Assembly (NCBI GenBank): GCA_023277325.1
Contig: JALRIQ010000006.1
Coordinates: forward strand, 1 to 13,697
DNA length: 13,697 bases
Reading direction: 5' to 3'
DNA from: Bacteroidia bacterium
GTDB lineage: Bacteria > Bacteroidota > Bacteroidia > UBA8524
Both the position numbers and the translations under genes were made by a program. Shown here one piece after another: positions 6,994-13,697 of the stretch. Within the stretch, counting starts at the first letter, position 1. Each line of letters starts with the position of its first letter. The notes below the pieces were generated by a model, which saw nothing but the letters and a program-made list of their open reading frames with translations, was not told where the DNA came from and ran no database searches.

Positions 6994-7735
6994 TTCCTAT
7001 ATTTTCACATTTATCGTGGCCTTGACCATGACATGTGCGGTGTTGCTTTCATTGACCTATGAGTCGTTGAAAGATAAACAAGCTGCTAACGTAGCTTTTG
7101 AAAAACGCCAGTTTATTCTTACCACCTTTATGGGTGCTGAAGCCGTTAGTACGATGAAATCGGAAGACGTGAACAAGGTGTACGACGAAAAGGTTAAGTC
7201 TTCAGTAGTTGATTTCAGTGGAAAGGTTCTCGATATGCAGCCTGATGACATTGAGTTGGTGAAGGAGTACAAAAAACCTTTGGAAGAGCGTTTGCTTCCT
7301 GTTTATACCATCACAGGTGCTGAAGGTTTAGAATATGTAGTACTTCCAACCTATGGATTCGGACTATGGGACAATATCTGGGGTTATGTTGCCTTGGAGA
7401 AAGACATGAACACCGTCAAAGGAGTTGTGTTTGACCATAAAGGAGAAACGCCAGGTTTGGGTGCACGTATCACTACCGATGAAATTCAATCCCGCTATGT
7501 GGGCAAAACGATTCGCGACGAAAGTGGCGAATTGGTTTCCGTAACCATGATGAAGGGAGAAAACGGAGGAGGAGATAAGAGTATTGCCGCTTTTGAGGAA
7601 CAACCTCATAAAGTTGATGGAATGTCGGGAGCCACCCTTACCGGGAATGGTATCAATGATATGCTAGGCAACTACTTCAAAGCCTATAATAATTATTTCA
7701 AACAAGCAATGGTTGAGAAAACCGCTTCAAACTAG
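6980..7735 (+). CDS. nqrC: Na(+)-translocating NADH:quinone reductase subunit C
   Basis: A 251-residue subunit with one N-terminal membrane helix (about 7-27) and an FMN-binding domain outside the cytoplasm. The covalent FMN site SGAT is at 216-219 (in DGMSGATLTGNG), so Thr219 is the predicted flavinylated residue. The GETPGLGAR segment (155-163) is another family signature. Translation starts at a GTG that overlaps nqrB by 14 bases and is preceded by AGGAG; no ATG occurs upstream in this frame at a sensible place, and starting here keeps the signal-anchor helix whole. The FMN domain relates it to RnfG, but the neighbours are nqr genes. Confidence 0.96.
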   Translation: MQRSNSYIFTFIVALTMTCAVLLSLTYESLKDKQAANVAFEKRQFILTTFMGAEAVSTMKSEDVNKVYDEKVKSSVVDFSGKVLDMQPDDIELVKEYKKPLEERLLPVYTITGAEGLEYVVLPTYGFGLWDNIWGYVALEKDMNTVKGVVFDHKGETPGLGARITTDEIQSRYVGKTIRDESGELVSVTMMKGENGGGDKSIAAFEEQPHKVDGMSGATLTGNGINDMLGNYFKAYNNYFKQAMVEKTASN

Positions 7736-7744
7736 AGATTGATC

Positions 7745-8407
7745 ATGTCAACAGCAGTAGAAGAAAAAAAATCAGCGCCCGCTCAGCCCCTTATCGGGAA
7801 AAAAGAGCGTCAGCTTTTGAGCGATCCAATGGACAGCAATAACCCCATTACCGTTCAGGTTTTGGGAATTTGTTCAGCCCTTGCGGTAACCGTTCAAATG
7901 AAACCGGCTTTCTTTATGACTCTCGGGGTAATTTTTGTTACCATGATGTCGAATTTGATCATCTCCCTGATGCGTAATATCATCCCAGGACGTGTTCGTA
8001 TCATCGTACAGCTTGCCGTTGTATCTACCTTCGTAATCTTGGTAGATCAGGTATTGAAAGCTTATGCATACGATGTATCCAAACAACTTTCGGTATTCGT
8101 AGGTTTGATTGTTACAAACTGTATCGTAATGGGACGTTTGGAAGCATTCGCCATGGGAAATAAACCATTCCCATCTTTATTGGACGGTATCGGAAACGGA
8201 CTTGGATATGGAGCCATCTTGATGGTTGTTGCGTTTGTGCGTGAACTTCTCGGATCAGGCTCTGTATTCGGATTTAAAGTATTTGATGCGATTGGAATTA
8301 ACTATATCGGAAACGGTGTGATGGTAATTCCTGCAGGAGCATCGATTGTAATCGGACTAGTTATTTGGGCTCAGCGCGCACGTAACGGAATGGTAGAGTC
8401 AGACTAA
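7745..8407 (+). CDS. nqrD: Na(+)-translocating NADH:quinone reductase subunit D
   Basis: A 220-residue polytopic membrane subunit. Cys43 (LGICSAL) and Cys126 (VTNCIVMG) match the two NqrD cysteines that, with two from NqrE, hold the intramembrane Fe-S cluster; the numbering is shifted by 14 from Vibrio because of a longer charged N-terminus. The [27 protein letters not shown] segment (from residue 130) is a family signature. I chose the ATG at 7745 rather than an in-frame TTG two codons upstream, because it is followed by a normal MSTAVEEKK start and AGAG lies 7 bases before it. It starts 9 bases after the nqrC stop. Confidence 0.96.
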   Translation: MSTAVEEKKSAPAQPLIGKKERQLLSDPMDSNNPITVQVLGICSALAVTVQMKPAFFMTLGVIFVTMMSNLIISLMRNIIPGRVRIIVQLAVVSTFVILVDQVLKAYAYDVSKQLSVFVGLIVTNCIVMGRLEAFAMGNKPFPSLLDGIGNGLGYGAILMVVAFVRELLGSGSVFGFKVFDAIGINYIGNGVMVIPAGASIVIGLVIWAQRARNGMVESD

Positions 8408-8426
8408 TTCATAAGGAAGAAAAGAA

Positions 8427-9044
8427 ATGGAAAATCTTATTAGCATAGCTGTTCGTTCGATATTCGTCGACAACATGATTTTTGCCTACTTCCTAGGTAT
8501 GTGCTCTTATTTGGCCGTATCTAAGAAGGTGAAGACCGCCATTGGTCTTGGTGCCGCAGTAATTTTCGTACTCGGAATCACCATTCCTTTGAATTGGTTG
8601 GTATACAATTATTTCCTAAAAGCAGGTGCTATGTCATGGACAGGTATTGAAGCCCTAGCCAAAGTAGACCTTAGCTTTATTGGTTTGATTATTTATATCT
8701 CTGTTATTGCGGCCTTCGTACAATTAACTGAGATGGCGGTAGAAAAAATCTCTCCTGCATTGTATGCAGCCTTGGGTATTTTCTTGCCTCTTATCGCGGT
8801 AAACTGTTCAATTCTTGGAGGAGCGCTCTTTATGATTGGTCGTCCTTACAACCTTGCTGAAGCAACAACCTTCGGTATTGGTTCTGGTATTGGCTGGTTT
8901 TTAGCAGTTGTGGCTTTGGCTGCAATCCGTGAGAAATTGAAATATTCTGATGTTCCAGCTCCTTTGAGAGGATTGGGTATCACCTTTATTATCGTGGGAC
9001 TTATGTCTTTCGGGTTTTTAAGTTTCATGGGATTCAGCATTTAA
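8427..9044 (+). CDS. nqrE: Na(+)-translocating NADH:quinone reductase subunit E
   Basis: A 205-residue membrane protein of about six helices, homologous to and paired with NqrD in inverted topology. Cys26 (LGMCSYLA) and Cys127 (AVNCSILGG) are the expected Fe-S ligands. The family segments [11 protein letters not shown] (16-26) and [17 protein letters not shown] (120-136) are both present. It carries a short insert relative to Vibrio NqrE (205 versus about 198 residues), which accounts for Cys127 rather than Cys120. The ATG lies 19 bases after nqrD and is preceded by a purine-rich AAGGAAGAAAAGAA tract. Confidence 0.97.
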   Translation: MENLISIAVRSIFVDNMIFAYFLGMCSYLAVSKKVKTAIGLGAAVIFVLGITIPLNWLVYNYFLKAGAMSWTGIEALAKVDLSFIGLIIYISVIAAFVQLTEMAVEKISPALYAALGIFLPLIAVNCSILGGALFMIGRPYNLAEATTFGIGSGIGWFLAVVALAAIREKLKYSDVPAPLRGLGITFIIVGLMSFGFLSFMGFSI

Positions 9045-9056
9045 GAAAGAAGAAAG

Positions 9057-10373
9057 ATGTTAGTACTTGAAATAAATGTTGCCATTATCATAGCCAGTGC
9101 CGCGGTATTTACCTTGGTGATCTTGCTTTTGGTAATCATGCTTCAAATTGCAGCCAAATCATTGGTACAGCAAGGCGATGTGAAAATTGAAATCAATGGC
9201 GAGAAAACCATTACCGTTCCGGCGGGTGGTACCTTGCTTACTGCATTATCAAACGAAAAACTTTTCTTGCCTTCAGCCTGTGGTGGTGGTGGTACTTGCG
9301 CGATGTGCAAGTGCAAGATCCCTGAAGGGGGTGGTGAGATTCTTCCTACTGAAACTGGTCACGTAAACCGTCGCCAACAAAAAGAGCATGTGCGCTTGGC
9401 TTGTCAGGTGAAGGTGAAAAACGATATGAAAGTGGAGATTCCTGAAGAAGTATTCGGAATCAAGAAATGGGAATGTGAAGTTGTTTCTAACTATAACGTA
9501 GCCTCTTTCATCAAGGAGTTTGTAGTAAAACTTCCAGAAGGAGAAAACCTCGACTTCGAAGCGGGTGGTTATATCCAAATCGACGTACCAGCTACAACGG
9601 TTAACTTTAAAGATATTGATATTACCTCTCACCCACGTATGGGTAAGGCTCCGGATGAATTCCAGGCTGAGTGGGATAAGTTTAAACTTTGGGATTTGAA
9701 AATGGTCAACCCAGAGCCAATCTTCCGTGCCTATTCTATGGCCAACCACCCTGCTGAAGGAAATATCGTGATGTTGAACATTCGTATCGCAACCCCACCA
9801 TGGGACCGTGCGAAAAACGATTGGATGGATGTAAATCCAGGTATCTGTTCTTCATACGTGTTCAACCAAAAGCCAGGTGATAAAGTAACGATCTCTGGAC
9901 CTTATGGTGAGTTCTTCATCAAAGAAACCGGATCGGAAATGATCTATGTAGGTGGTGGTGCCGGTATGGCTCCATTGCGCTCGCATTTGTTCCACCTTTT
10001 CCATACGGAGAAAGAAAGAAACCGTAAGGTGAGCTTCTGGTATGGTGGTCGTTCAAAACGTGAGTTGTTCTATATCGACGACTTCCGTGAGATTGAAAAA
10101 GAATTCCCGAACTTCACCTTCCATATCGTTCTATCTGAGCCATTGCCGGAAGACAACTGGAAAGCAAAATCTTCTCTCGGGGATGAAGGAGATGGATTTA
10201 CTGGATTTGTTCACCAAGCGTTGATTGACAACTACTTGAGTAAGCATTCAGCACCAGAAGATATTGAATTCTACTTTTGTGGACCTCCAATGATGAACCA
10301 GGCCGTGCTTAAGATGTGCGACGACTGGGGAGTACCACCAGAAAACGTTTCTTTCGACGATTTCGGAGGATAA
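9057..10373 (+). CDS. nqrF: Na(+)-translocating NADH:quinone reductase subunit F
   Basis: The 438-residue NADH-oxidising subunit, the electron entry point. One N-terminal membrane helix (about 4-30) anchors it. A ferredoxin-type 2Fe-2S domain follows with Cys75, Cys81, Cys84 and Cys116. The ferredoxin-reductase part has the FAD motif RAYSMAN (224-230), the nucleotide-binding [12 protein letters not shown] (299-310), [11 protein letters not shown] (329-339) and CGPPMMN (408-414), and ends in FDDFGG as the family does. It is about 30 residues longer than Vibrio NqrF, with extra sequence around 181-215 and 370-380; I believe this is normal for Bacteroidota. It starts 12 bases after nqrE and ends the operon core just before a terminator. 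Confidence 0.97.
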   Translation: MLVLEINVAIIIASAAVFTLVILLLVIMLQIAAKSLVQQGDVKIEINGEKTITVPAGGTLLTALSNEKLFLPSACGGGGTCAMCKCKIPEGGGEILPTETGHVNRRQQKEHVRLACQVKVKNDMKVEIPEEVFGIKKWECEVVSNYNVASFIKEFVVKLPEGENLDFEAGGYIQIDVPATTVNFKDIDITSHPRMGKAPDEFQAEWDKFKLWDLKMVNPEPIFRAYSMANHPAEGNIVMLNIRIATPPWDRAKNDWMDVNPGICSSYVFNQKPGDKVTISGPYGEFFIKETGSEMIYVGGGAGMAPLRSHLFHLFHTEKERNRKVSFWYGGRSKRELFYIDDFREIEKEFPNFTFHIVLSEPLPEDNWKAKSSLGDEGDGFTGFVHQALIDNYLSKHSAPEDIEFYFCGPPMMNQAVLKMCDDWGVPPENVSFDDFGG

Positions 10374-10392
10374 TTCAAACGATAAATAAAAG

Positions 10393-10416
10393 AGCCCTGC
10401 AATTGCGGGGCTTTTT
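10393..10416 (+). terminator. Intrinsic terminator between nqrF and apbE
   Basis: AGCCCTGC (10393-10400) pairs with GCGGGGCT (10405-10412) around an AATT loop, giving 8 bp with one G-T pair. A T tract follows (10412-10416, then more T to 10424). This is a strong Rho-independent terminator 20 bases after the nqrF stop, and its tail runs into the apbE start region. Confidence 0.85.
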
Positions 10417-10424
10417 CTATTTTT

Positions 10425-10429
10425 GGAGG
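10425..10429 (+). promoter_or_regulatory. GGAGG abutting the apbE start
   Basis: GGAGG sits immediately before the apbE ATG with no spacer and directly after the terminator's T tract. Normal Shine-Dalgarno spacing is 5-9 bases, so it may work poorly or not at all, and apbE may be translated at a low rate. Confidence 0.4.
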
Positions 10430-11437
10430 ATGAAGCAACTCGTCTTAGCAAGTGTCTTAGCTCTGGGTATAAGCGCTTGTTCGCAAAATTCGAAAAAGGT
10501 AGAAGTCCATAAATATGCCATGGACGCCTTTGGGTCAAACTTAAACATCACCTATACCGGTGAAGAATTGAAAGGCTTGGACTTTGCCGTGAAGACCTTC
10601 GTTGAGAATTTCAATGCCAGTCTATCTACCTACGATCCGAGTTCCACAATCAGCCGCATCAATGCAAACGAGGAAAGCAAGATTGATTCCTTAAATTTTA
10701 AAGTCCTGCAGCAGGGCATGTGGTGGACAAAATACAGCGGAGGAGCCTTTGACTTATCTGTAGGTCCCTTGGTTGACCTATGGGGCTTTGGTAAGAATAA
10801 ACCAACTCAGGTAGATTCTGCCCAGGTAGATTCTGTGCGTCGTTATGTCGGCTATGGAGTATTTACTGTTAATAAGATGATCCTTGCCAAAAGCTATCCT
10901 GAAGTGCGTATTGACTATAATGCAATAGCGCCCGGGTTCGCTGCAGATATGTTGGGAGATATTCTGACCCAGAAAGGCTGTACCAATTTTTATATCAATG
11001 TTGGCGGTGAAATCAAATGTTCAGGCTATAACCAAGACTCTGCTTTTTGGTTGATTGGCATAGAAAAACCGATTGATAATCCAGGCGGACAAAATGAGGC
11101 CATGCGCTATATCAGGGTGATGAACCAAGGTTTGGCTACTTCCGGCAATTACCGCAAGTTTTATGAAATGGATGGCAAGCGTTATTCGCATACCATCGAT
11201 CCACGGAGTGGTTACCCTGTGCAGCATGATTTGCTTAGTGTTACCATATTGGCGCCAGAGGCAAGCACGGCAGATGTTTTGGCTACTACCTGCATGGTAT
11301 TCGGTAGAAAAGGGGCCAAAGAGTACTTAGCACAGCTGCAAAATGTAGAATATTACTTTATCTATACAGGCGAAGATGGAACGTTCAAAGAAGAATGGTC
11401 TCCAGGCCTTGAGAAACAATTTGTAGAAGAGAAATAA
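10430..11437 (+). CDS. apbE: FAD:protein FMN transferase (ApbE), lipoprotein
   Basis: A 335-residue flavin transferase that uses FAD and Mg2+ to attach FMN through a phosphoester bond to Thr in SGAT motifs; the likely substrates are NqrB and NqrC encoded just upstream. A lipoprotein signal (MKQLVLASVLALGISAC) has a lipobox ending at Cys17, placing it on the periplasmic side where these FMN sites face. Family motifs: DYNAIAPGFAAD (162-173), NVGGEIKCSG (190-199), the TSGNYRKFY segment (237-245), HTIDPRSGYPV (254-264) and ADVLATTCMVFG (281-292). The start is the ATG at 10430; the frame stays open upstream into nqrF, but that would add a basic stretch in front of an obvious signal peptide. A GGAGG directly abuts the ATG, unusually close. 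The terminator before it suggests lower or separate expression. Confidence 0.95.
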   Translation: MKQLVLASVLALGISACSQNSKKVEVHKYAMDAFGSNLNITYTGEELKGLDFAVKTFVENFNASLSTYDPSSTISRINANEESKIDSLNFKVLQQGMWWTKYSGGAFDLSVGPLVDLWGFGKNKPTQVDSAQVDSVRRYVGYGVFTVNKMILAKSYPEVRIDYNAIAPGFAADMLGDILTQKGCTNFYINVGGEIKCSGYNQDSAFWLIGIEKPIDNPGGQNEAMRYIRVMNQGLATSGNYRKFYEMDGKRYSHTIDPRSGYPVQHDLLSVTILAPEASTADVLATTCMVFGRKGAKEYLAQLQNVEYYFIYTGEDGTFKEEWSPGLEKQFVEEK

Positions 11438-11455
11438 GTACCTTCCCCAATAACG

Positions 11456-11842
11456 ATGAATAAGATTCTATTTGGTTTCCTGATTTGCCTGTTCTCCTTG
11501 GGCTTTTCTTCTGATCTAAACTGCAAGGACTTTAAAAACAGCAAGTTCAAACTTGTTGTGCCTTAAGGGGATGTTTATTTCATTGAAAGGCATGAATCGA
11601 AACAAATAGAGTATGACCCGAAGTCGAAAATAAAACTTCAGTTCAAAGTGAAGTAGGTGGATGACTGCACTTATACGCTCAGCCTGAAAAAGATTATCGA
11701 TAACCCCAACAATGTGCCGGTCATGAAGGGCATGATTGTGAAGGTGCAGATCGTGGAGACCAAAGAAAAATCATACTTACAACGTTCTACAACGAATGTG
11801 AATGATCGGGTTTTTCATGGTGAGATAGATGTTCCTTATTGA
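11456..11842 (+). pseudogene. Small secreted hypothetical protein, broken by two in-frame stops
   Basis: From the ATG at 11456 a single frame runs 128 codons to a TGA at 11840-11842, broken by TAA at 11564-11566 (codon 37) and TAG at 11654-11656 (codon 67), with no frameshift. The conceptual protein has a signal peptide (MNKILFGFLICLFSLGF), then LNCKDFKNSKF, a FIERHESKQIEYDPKS segment, and after the second stop VDDCTYTLSL. This layout resembles a family of about 130-150-residue secreted proteins of Bacteroidota in which a Trp precedes the D-C-x-Y motif; TAG would then come from a TGG Trp codon, and TAA possibly from GAA, CAA or AAA. The function of the family is unknown. It lies 18 bases after apbE on the same strand. 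The reading of both stops as nonsense mutations is inference; sequencing error at two sites is less likely but possible. Confidence 0.72.
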
Positions 11843-11863
11843 GGATGAAGTTGAGGCGAACGA

Positions 11864-13697
11864 TTAAAAAGTAAATCCTATTCGGAAGGCGGGATAGGTT
11901 TTTTCTGCTGAATAGCCGAGGAGAAATTCTATCCGCAATAAGCCTGGATCTTTTTTATAAAGAGCCAATTGCTCTAACCCAAAGGAGAACTCATAATACG
12001 GCGTGCGACTGGGAACTGCCAGTATCTGAACACCAATAAACTCTCTTGCCCTTAACCTTCGGATTCCTGGTAATTTGTTCAATAAGAACCCATCAAAATT
12101 ATGTTGCAGGTGCAGCTGCCCAAAACTGCGTGCCGTGCTGTAGCTATAAGGTGTTAAAGTCTGCAATCGCAACATGCGGTCTTCTCCGCGTTGGTAGATA
12201 CCCGGGTTGGTGGCAAAATGAAAGTAGTCGGGTGCATAAACCTGCCTTTTGTAAAGGAAATTACCTGCTTGTCCACTCAAATTTAGGTTACCCAAAATCC
12301 CCAGTGAGACCTTCCAATCCATGCGCAGTTCTATTTTTTGGAATTGTATGCTTTCCTTTTTTTCAGGAGTAAAACCGAGGGTATACTTACCCACAAAAGT
12401 CGGCCATTTGGAGCCGAGGTCAATTTTATCATTCGGAGATTGGATATAACGGTTGAATGGGGTAAACCGCAAACCAAAGTCGAGTAAATTGAGGTAATGC
12501 CCGATAAGAAAAGGACGCTCTTTATTGCTTATTCGATTATCGGTATAAGTGCTATTGTCCTTTCGAAAGCTAAAATCAGTTGAGTTTCGCAACTGCAAGC
12601 GCTCTTCGGAACGAAATCCCGTTGACAGTTCCAGTCCATTGGCAACTTTGCTATTTAGCCCCAATCCAAAGCTCGTCCGCTGATAAAATTTCAAATGGTT
12701 TTCAGCCAAGAACAAACTATAAAGGCTGTTCCATAGTGGAGTTATTCCCTGACTACCATCAATTGGCGTACATTGATGCACTATCTCAGACCATAGGGTT
12801 AGCGGTATTTTTCCATGGAAATAGAGTTCAGAATAAACGCTTCCGCCTAGTCGCGTATTTGAAAATCCGTATCGAAGTGAATAAATGGATAAGGCTCTGA
12901 GCGCTTTGCTACCTTGCTGATAATTTTCGATTTCGAGCTTAGGTTCAAATACAATTCCTTCCACGGTATTGAATTGCAAGGATTGGGCAAGTCCTCTAAG
13001 CGTAAAGCGGGTGCTTCTATCTGCACTGCGAAAGGTGGTGGAACCAATAAAGGAATACCAACTTAGTCCGTCGTTTTTAGCACTGTCCTTTTTCAGCAAA
13101 CGAATGGCTTGAAGACTATCCTTTTTCTGATAATCCTCTTGTTCTGTTGGCGTCAGTGGAATAGGCCGAATTTCATCCCAATAGCTTGAGTCGCGTTTGT
13201 TTGCCCCTTCATCAATACGCAAAACTTCCATTTTCGGACGCTTTTCAATACGTTTTCCTTTTTCAAAATCGTAGGACAGGTATTGGGTGAAATAATAGCC
13301 GGTTACACCAATATTAAAGACGTTCAACCCAAATTGAAGCCGCGTATTCACAGGCAGGTAGTGATTTTCAAATACCTGGTATTCATTGTGCAATTCTAAG
13401 CTATCCAGTATACTAAGCTGGTTTTTACGGTAGAGTGTCATTTGCAGACTTTGGGTATAAAACAGACTATCGCAAACAATCAAAAAACCGGTTCCTGCAG
13501 GGTCATTTTCTCTTTTGGGCTGAAACTCAATGCGGTAAAATTTTTGGTCGCCTTCGTAATAGCTCCCTGCTAAATGGTAGGAATAATAAAAAAAGCCTTG
13601 TCCGCCAATTGGCGAGGCAACTCCTCGTTCCATATCGAAGCAGGGGACGATATTACGGTTATAATCCAAGACCAGATCGCTGGCGCGTGTAAAGGAG
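11864..13697 (-). CDS. DUF5686 family outer-membrane protein (partial)
   Basis: The minus-strand frame is open to the right edge, giving 610 residues of the C-terminal part; the N-terminus, where this family usually has a signal peptide and a carboxypeptidase-regulatory-like domain, lies outside. A TTG at 13667-13669 is not a credible start, because coding sequence continues upstream of it. Recognisable DUF5686 features are an FYRIEFQPKR strand, the YWDEIRPIPLT and DYQKKDS segments in the middle, then FNTVEG, RYGFSN and NLLDFGLRFTPFNRYIQSP, and long alternating hydrophobic strands. The protein ends in FRIGFTF with a terminal Phe, typical of outer-membrane beta-barrels. The family is common in Bacteroidota; its function is not established. 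It converges on the broken gene with 21 bases between stops and no visible terminator. Confidence 0.85.
   Translation of the reverse strand, partial: SFTRASDLVLDYNRNIVPCFDMERGVASPIGGQGFFYYSYHLAGSYYEGDQKFYRIEFQPKRENDPAGTGFLIVCDSLFYTQSLQMTLYRKNQLSILDSLELHNEYQVFENHYLPVNTRLQFGLNVFNIGVTGYYFTQYLSYDFEKGKRIEKRPKMEVLRIDEGANKRDSSYWDEIRPIPLTPTEQEDYQKKDSLQAIRLLKKDSAKNDGLSWYSFIGSTTFRSADRSTRFTLRGLAQSLQFNTVEGIVFEPKLEIENYQQGSKALRALSIYSLRYGFSNTRLGGSVYSELYFHGKIPLTLWSEIVHQCTPIDGSQGITPLWNSLYSLFLAENHLKFYQRTSFGLGLNSKVANGLELSTGFRSEERLQLRNSTDFSFRKDNSTYTDNRISNKERPFLIGHYLNLLDFGLRFTPFNRYIQSPNDKIDLGSKWPTFVGKYTLGFTPEKKESIQFQKIELRMDWKVSLGILGNLNLSGQAGNFLYKRQVYAPDYFHFATNPGIYQRGEDRMLRLQTLTPYSYSTARSFGQLHLQHNFDGFLLNKLPGIRRLRAREFIGVQILAVPSRTPYYEFSFGLEQLALYKKDPGLLRIEFLLGYSAEKTYPAFRIGFTF

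Noticed and set aside
7739..7744. TTG start for nqrD
   Set aside because: An ATG two codons downstream gives the same protein with normal start sequence and better spacing to AGAG.
4487..10373. Rnf electron transport complex
   Set aside because: NqrA and an NqrF with ferredoxin and FAD domains are present; RnfB and RnfC are absent.
10316..10429. Longer apbE start inside nqrF
   Set aside because: It would place a basic stretch ahead of a complete lipoprotein signal peptide; the ATG at 10430 gives a normal ApbE.
11657..11842. Independent 61-residue gene with GTG start
   Set aside because: It begins directly after an in-frame TAG and continues the same secreted-protein frame that starts at 11456, so it is the tail of a broken gene.
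12046..12372. Plus-strand open frames within 11864-13697 (such as this one and 12580-12900)
   Set aside because: They lie opposite the continuous 610-residue DUF5686 frame and their translations show no domain-like features.
13603..13614. Perfect 12-base palindrome CGCCAATTGGCG in the DUF5686 gene
   Set aside because: It resembles dispersed palindrome cores, but the encoded SPIGG segment fits the protein and no inserted block is apparent, so chance is adequate.

Overview
The window looks like a chromosomal segment of a Bacteroidota bacterium, most likely Flavobacteriales or a close relative. The reasons are a transketolase split into two genes, a Bacteroidota-type -7 promoter box (TAnnTTTG form) ahead of the nqr operon, a DUF5686 outer-membrane protein, a Bacteroidota-style ECF sigma factor cluster and dispersed palindromes typical of this phylum. 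Both ends are cut inside genes. Family assignments are from recognition of motifs; no database search was possible.

Region 1 (1-2678): the 3' end of the N-terminal transketolase gene, a secreted von Willebrand factor A (vWA) protein, then the complete C-terminal transketolase gene. They are packed almost without gaps (1-nt overlap, then 6 nt), so the vWA gene sits between two genes that encode one enzyme.

Region 2 (2688-4327): a three-gene unit with an ECF sigma factor (TTG start, 9 nt after transketolase), a single-pass membrane protein in the anti-sigma position, and a small secreted Spy/CpxP-like protein overlapping it by 4 nt. The membrane protein carries an in-frame block made of two dispersed palindromes flanking a 21-bp tandem repeat.

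Region 3 (4328-11437): a 159-bp intergenic region with a promoter box and a leader hairpin, then nqrA-B-C-D-E-F for the sodium-pumping NADH:quinone oxidoreductase. An intrinsic terminator follows, then apbE. ApbE is the flavin transferase that attaches FMN to the Thr of the SGAT motifs of NqrB and NqrC, and both motifs are present. The four Fe-S cysteines of NqrD/NqrE, the 2Fe-2S cysteines of NqrF and its FAD/NADH motifs are also present, so the complex looks functional.

Region 4 (11456-13697): a small secreted-protein gene broken by two in-frame stop codons without a frameshift, then, convergently on the minus strand, a DUF5686 outer-membrane protein running off the right edge.

Most of the window is conserved core metabolism. 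The less ordinary parts are the repeat block inside the membrane protein, the vWA gene between the transketolase halves, the terminator between nqrF and apbE, and the doubly interrupted gene.
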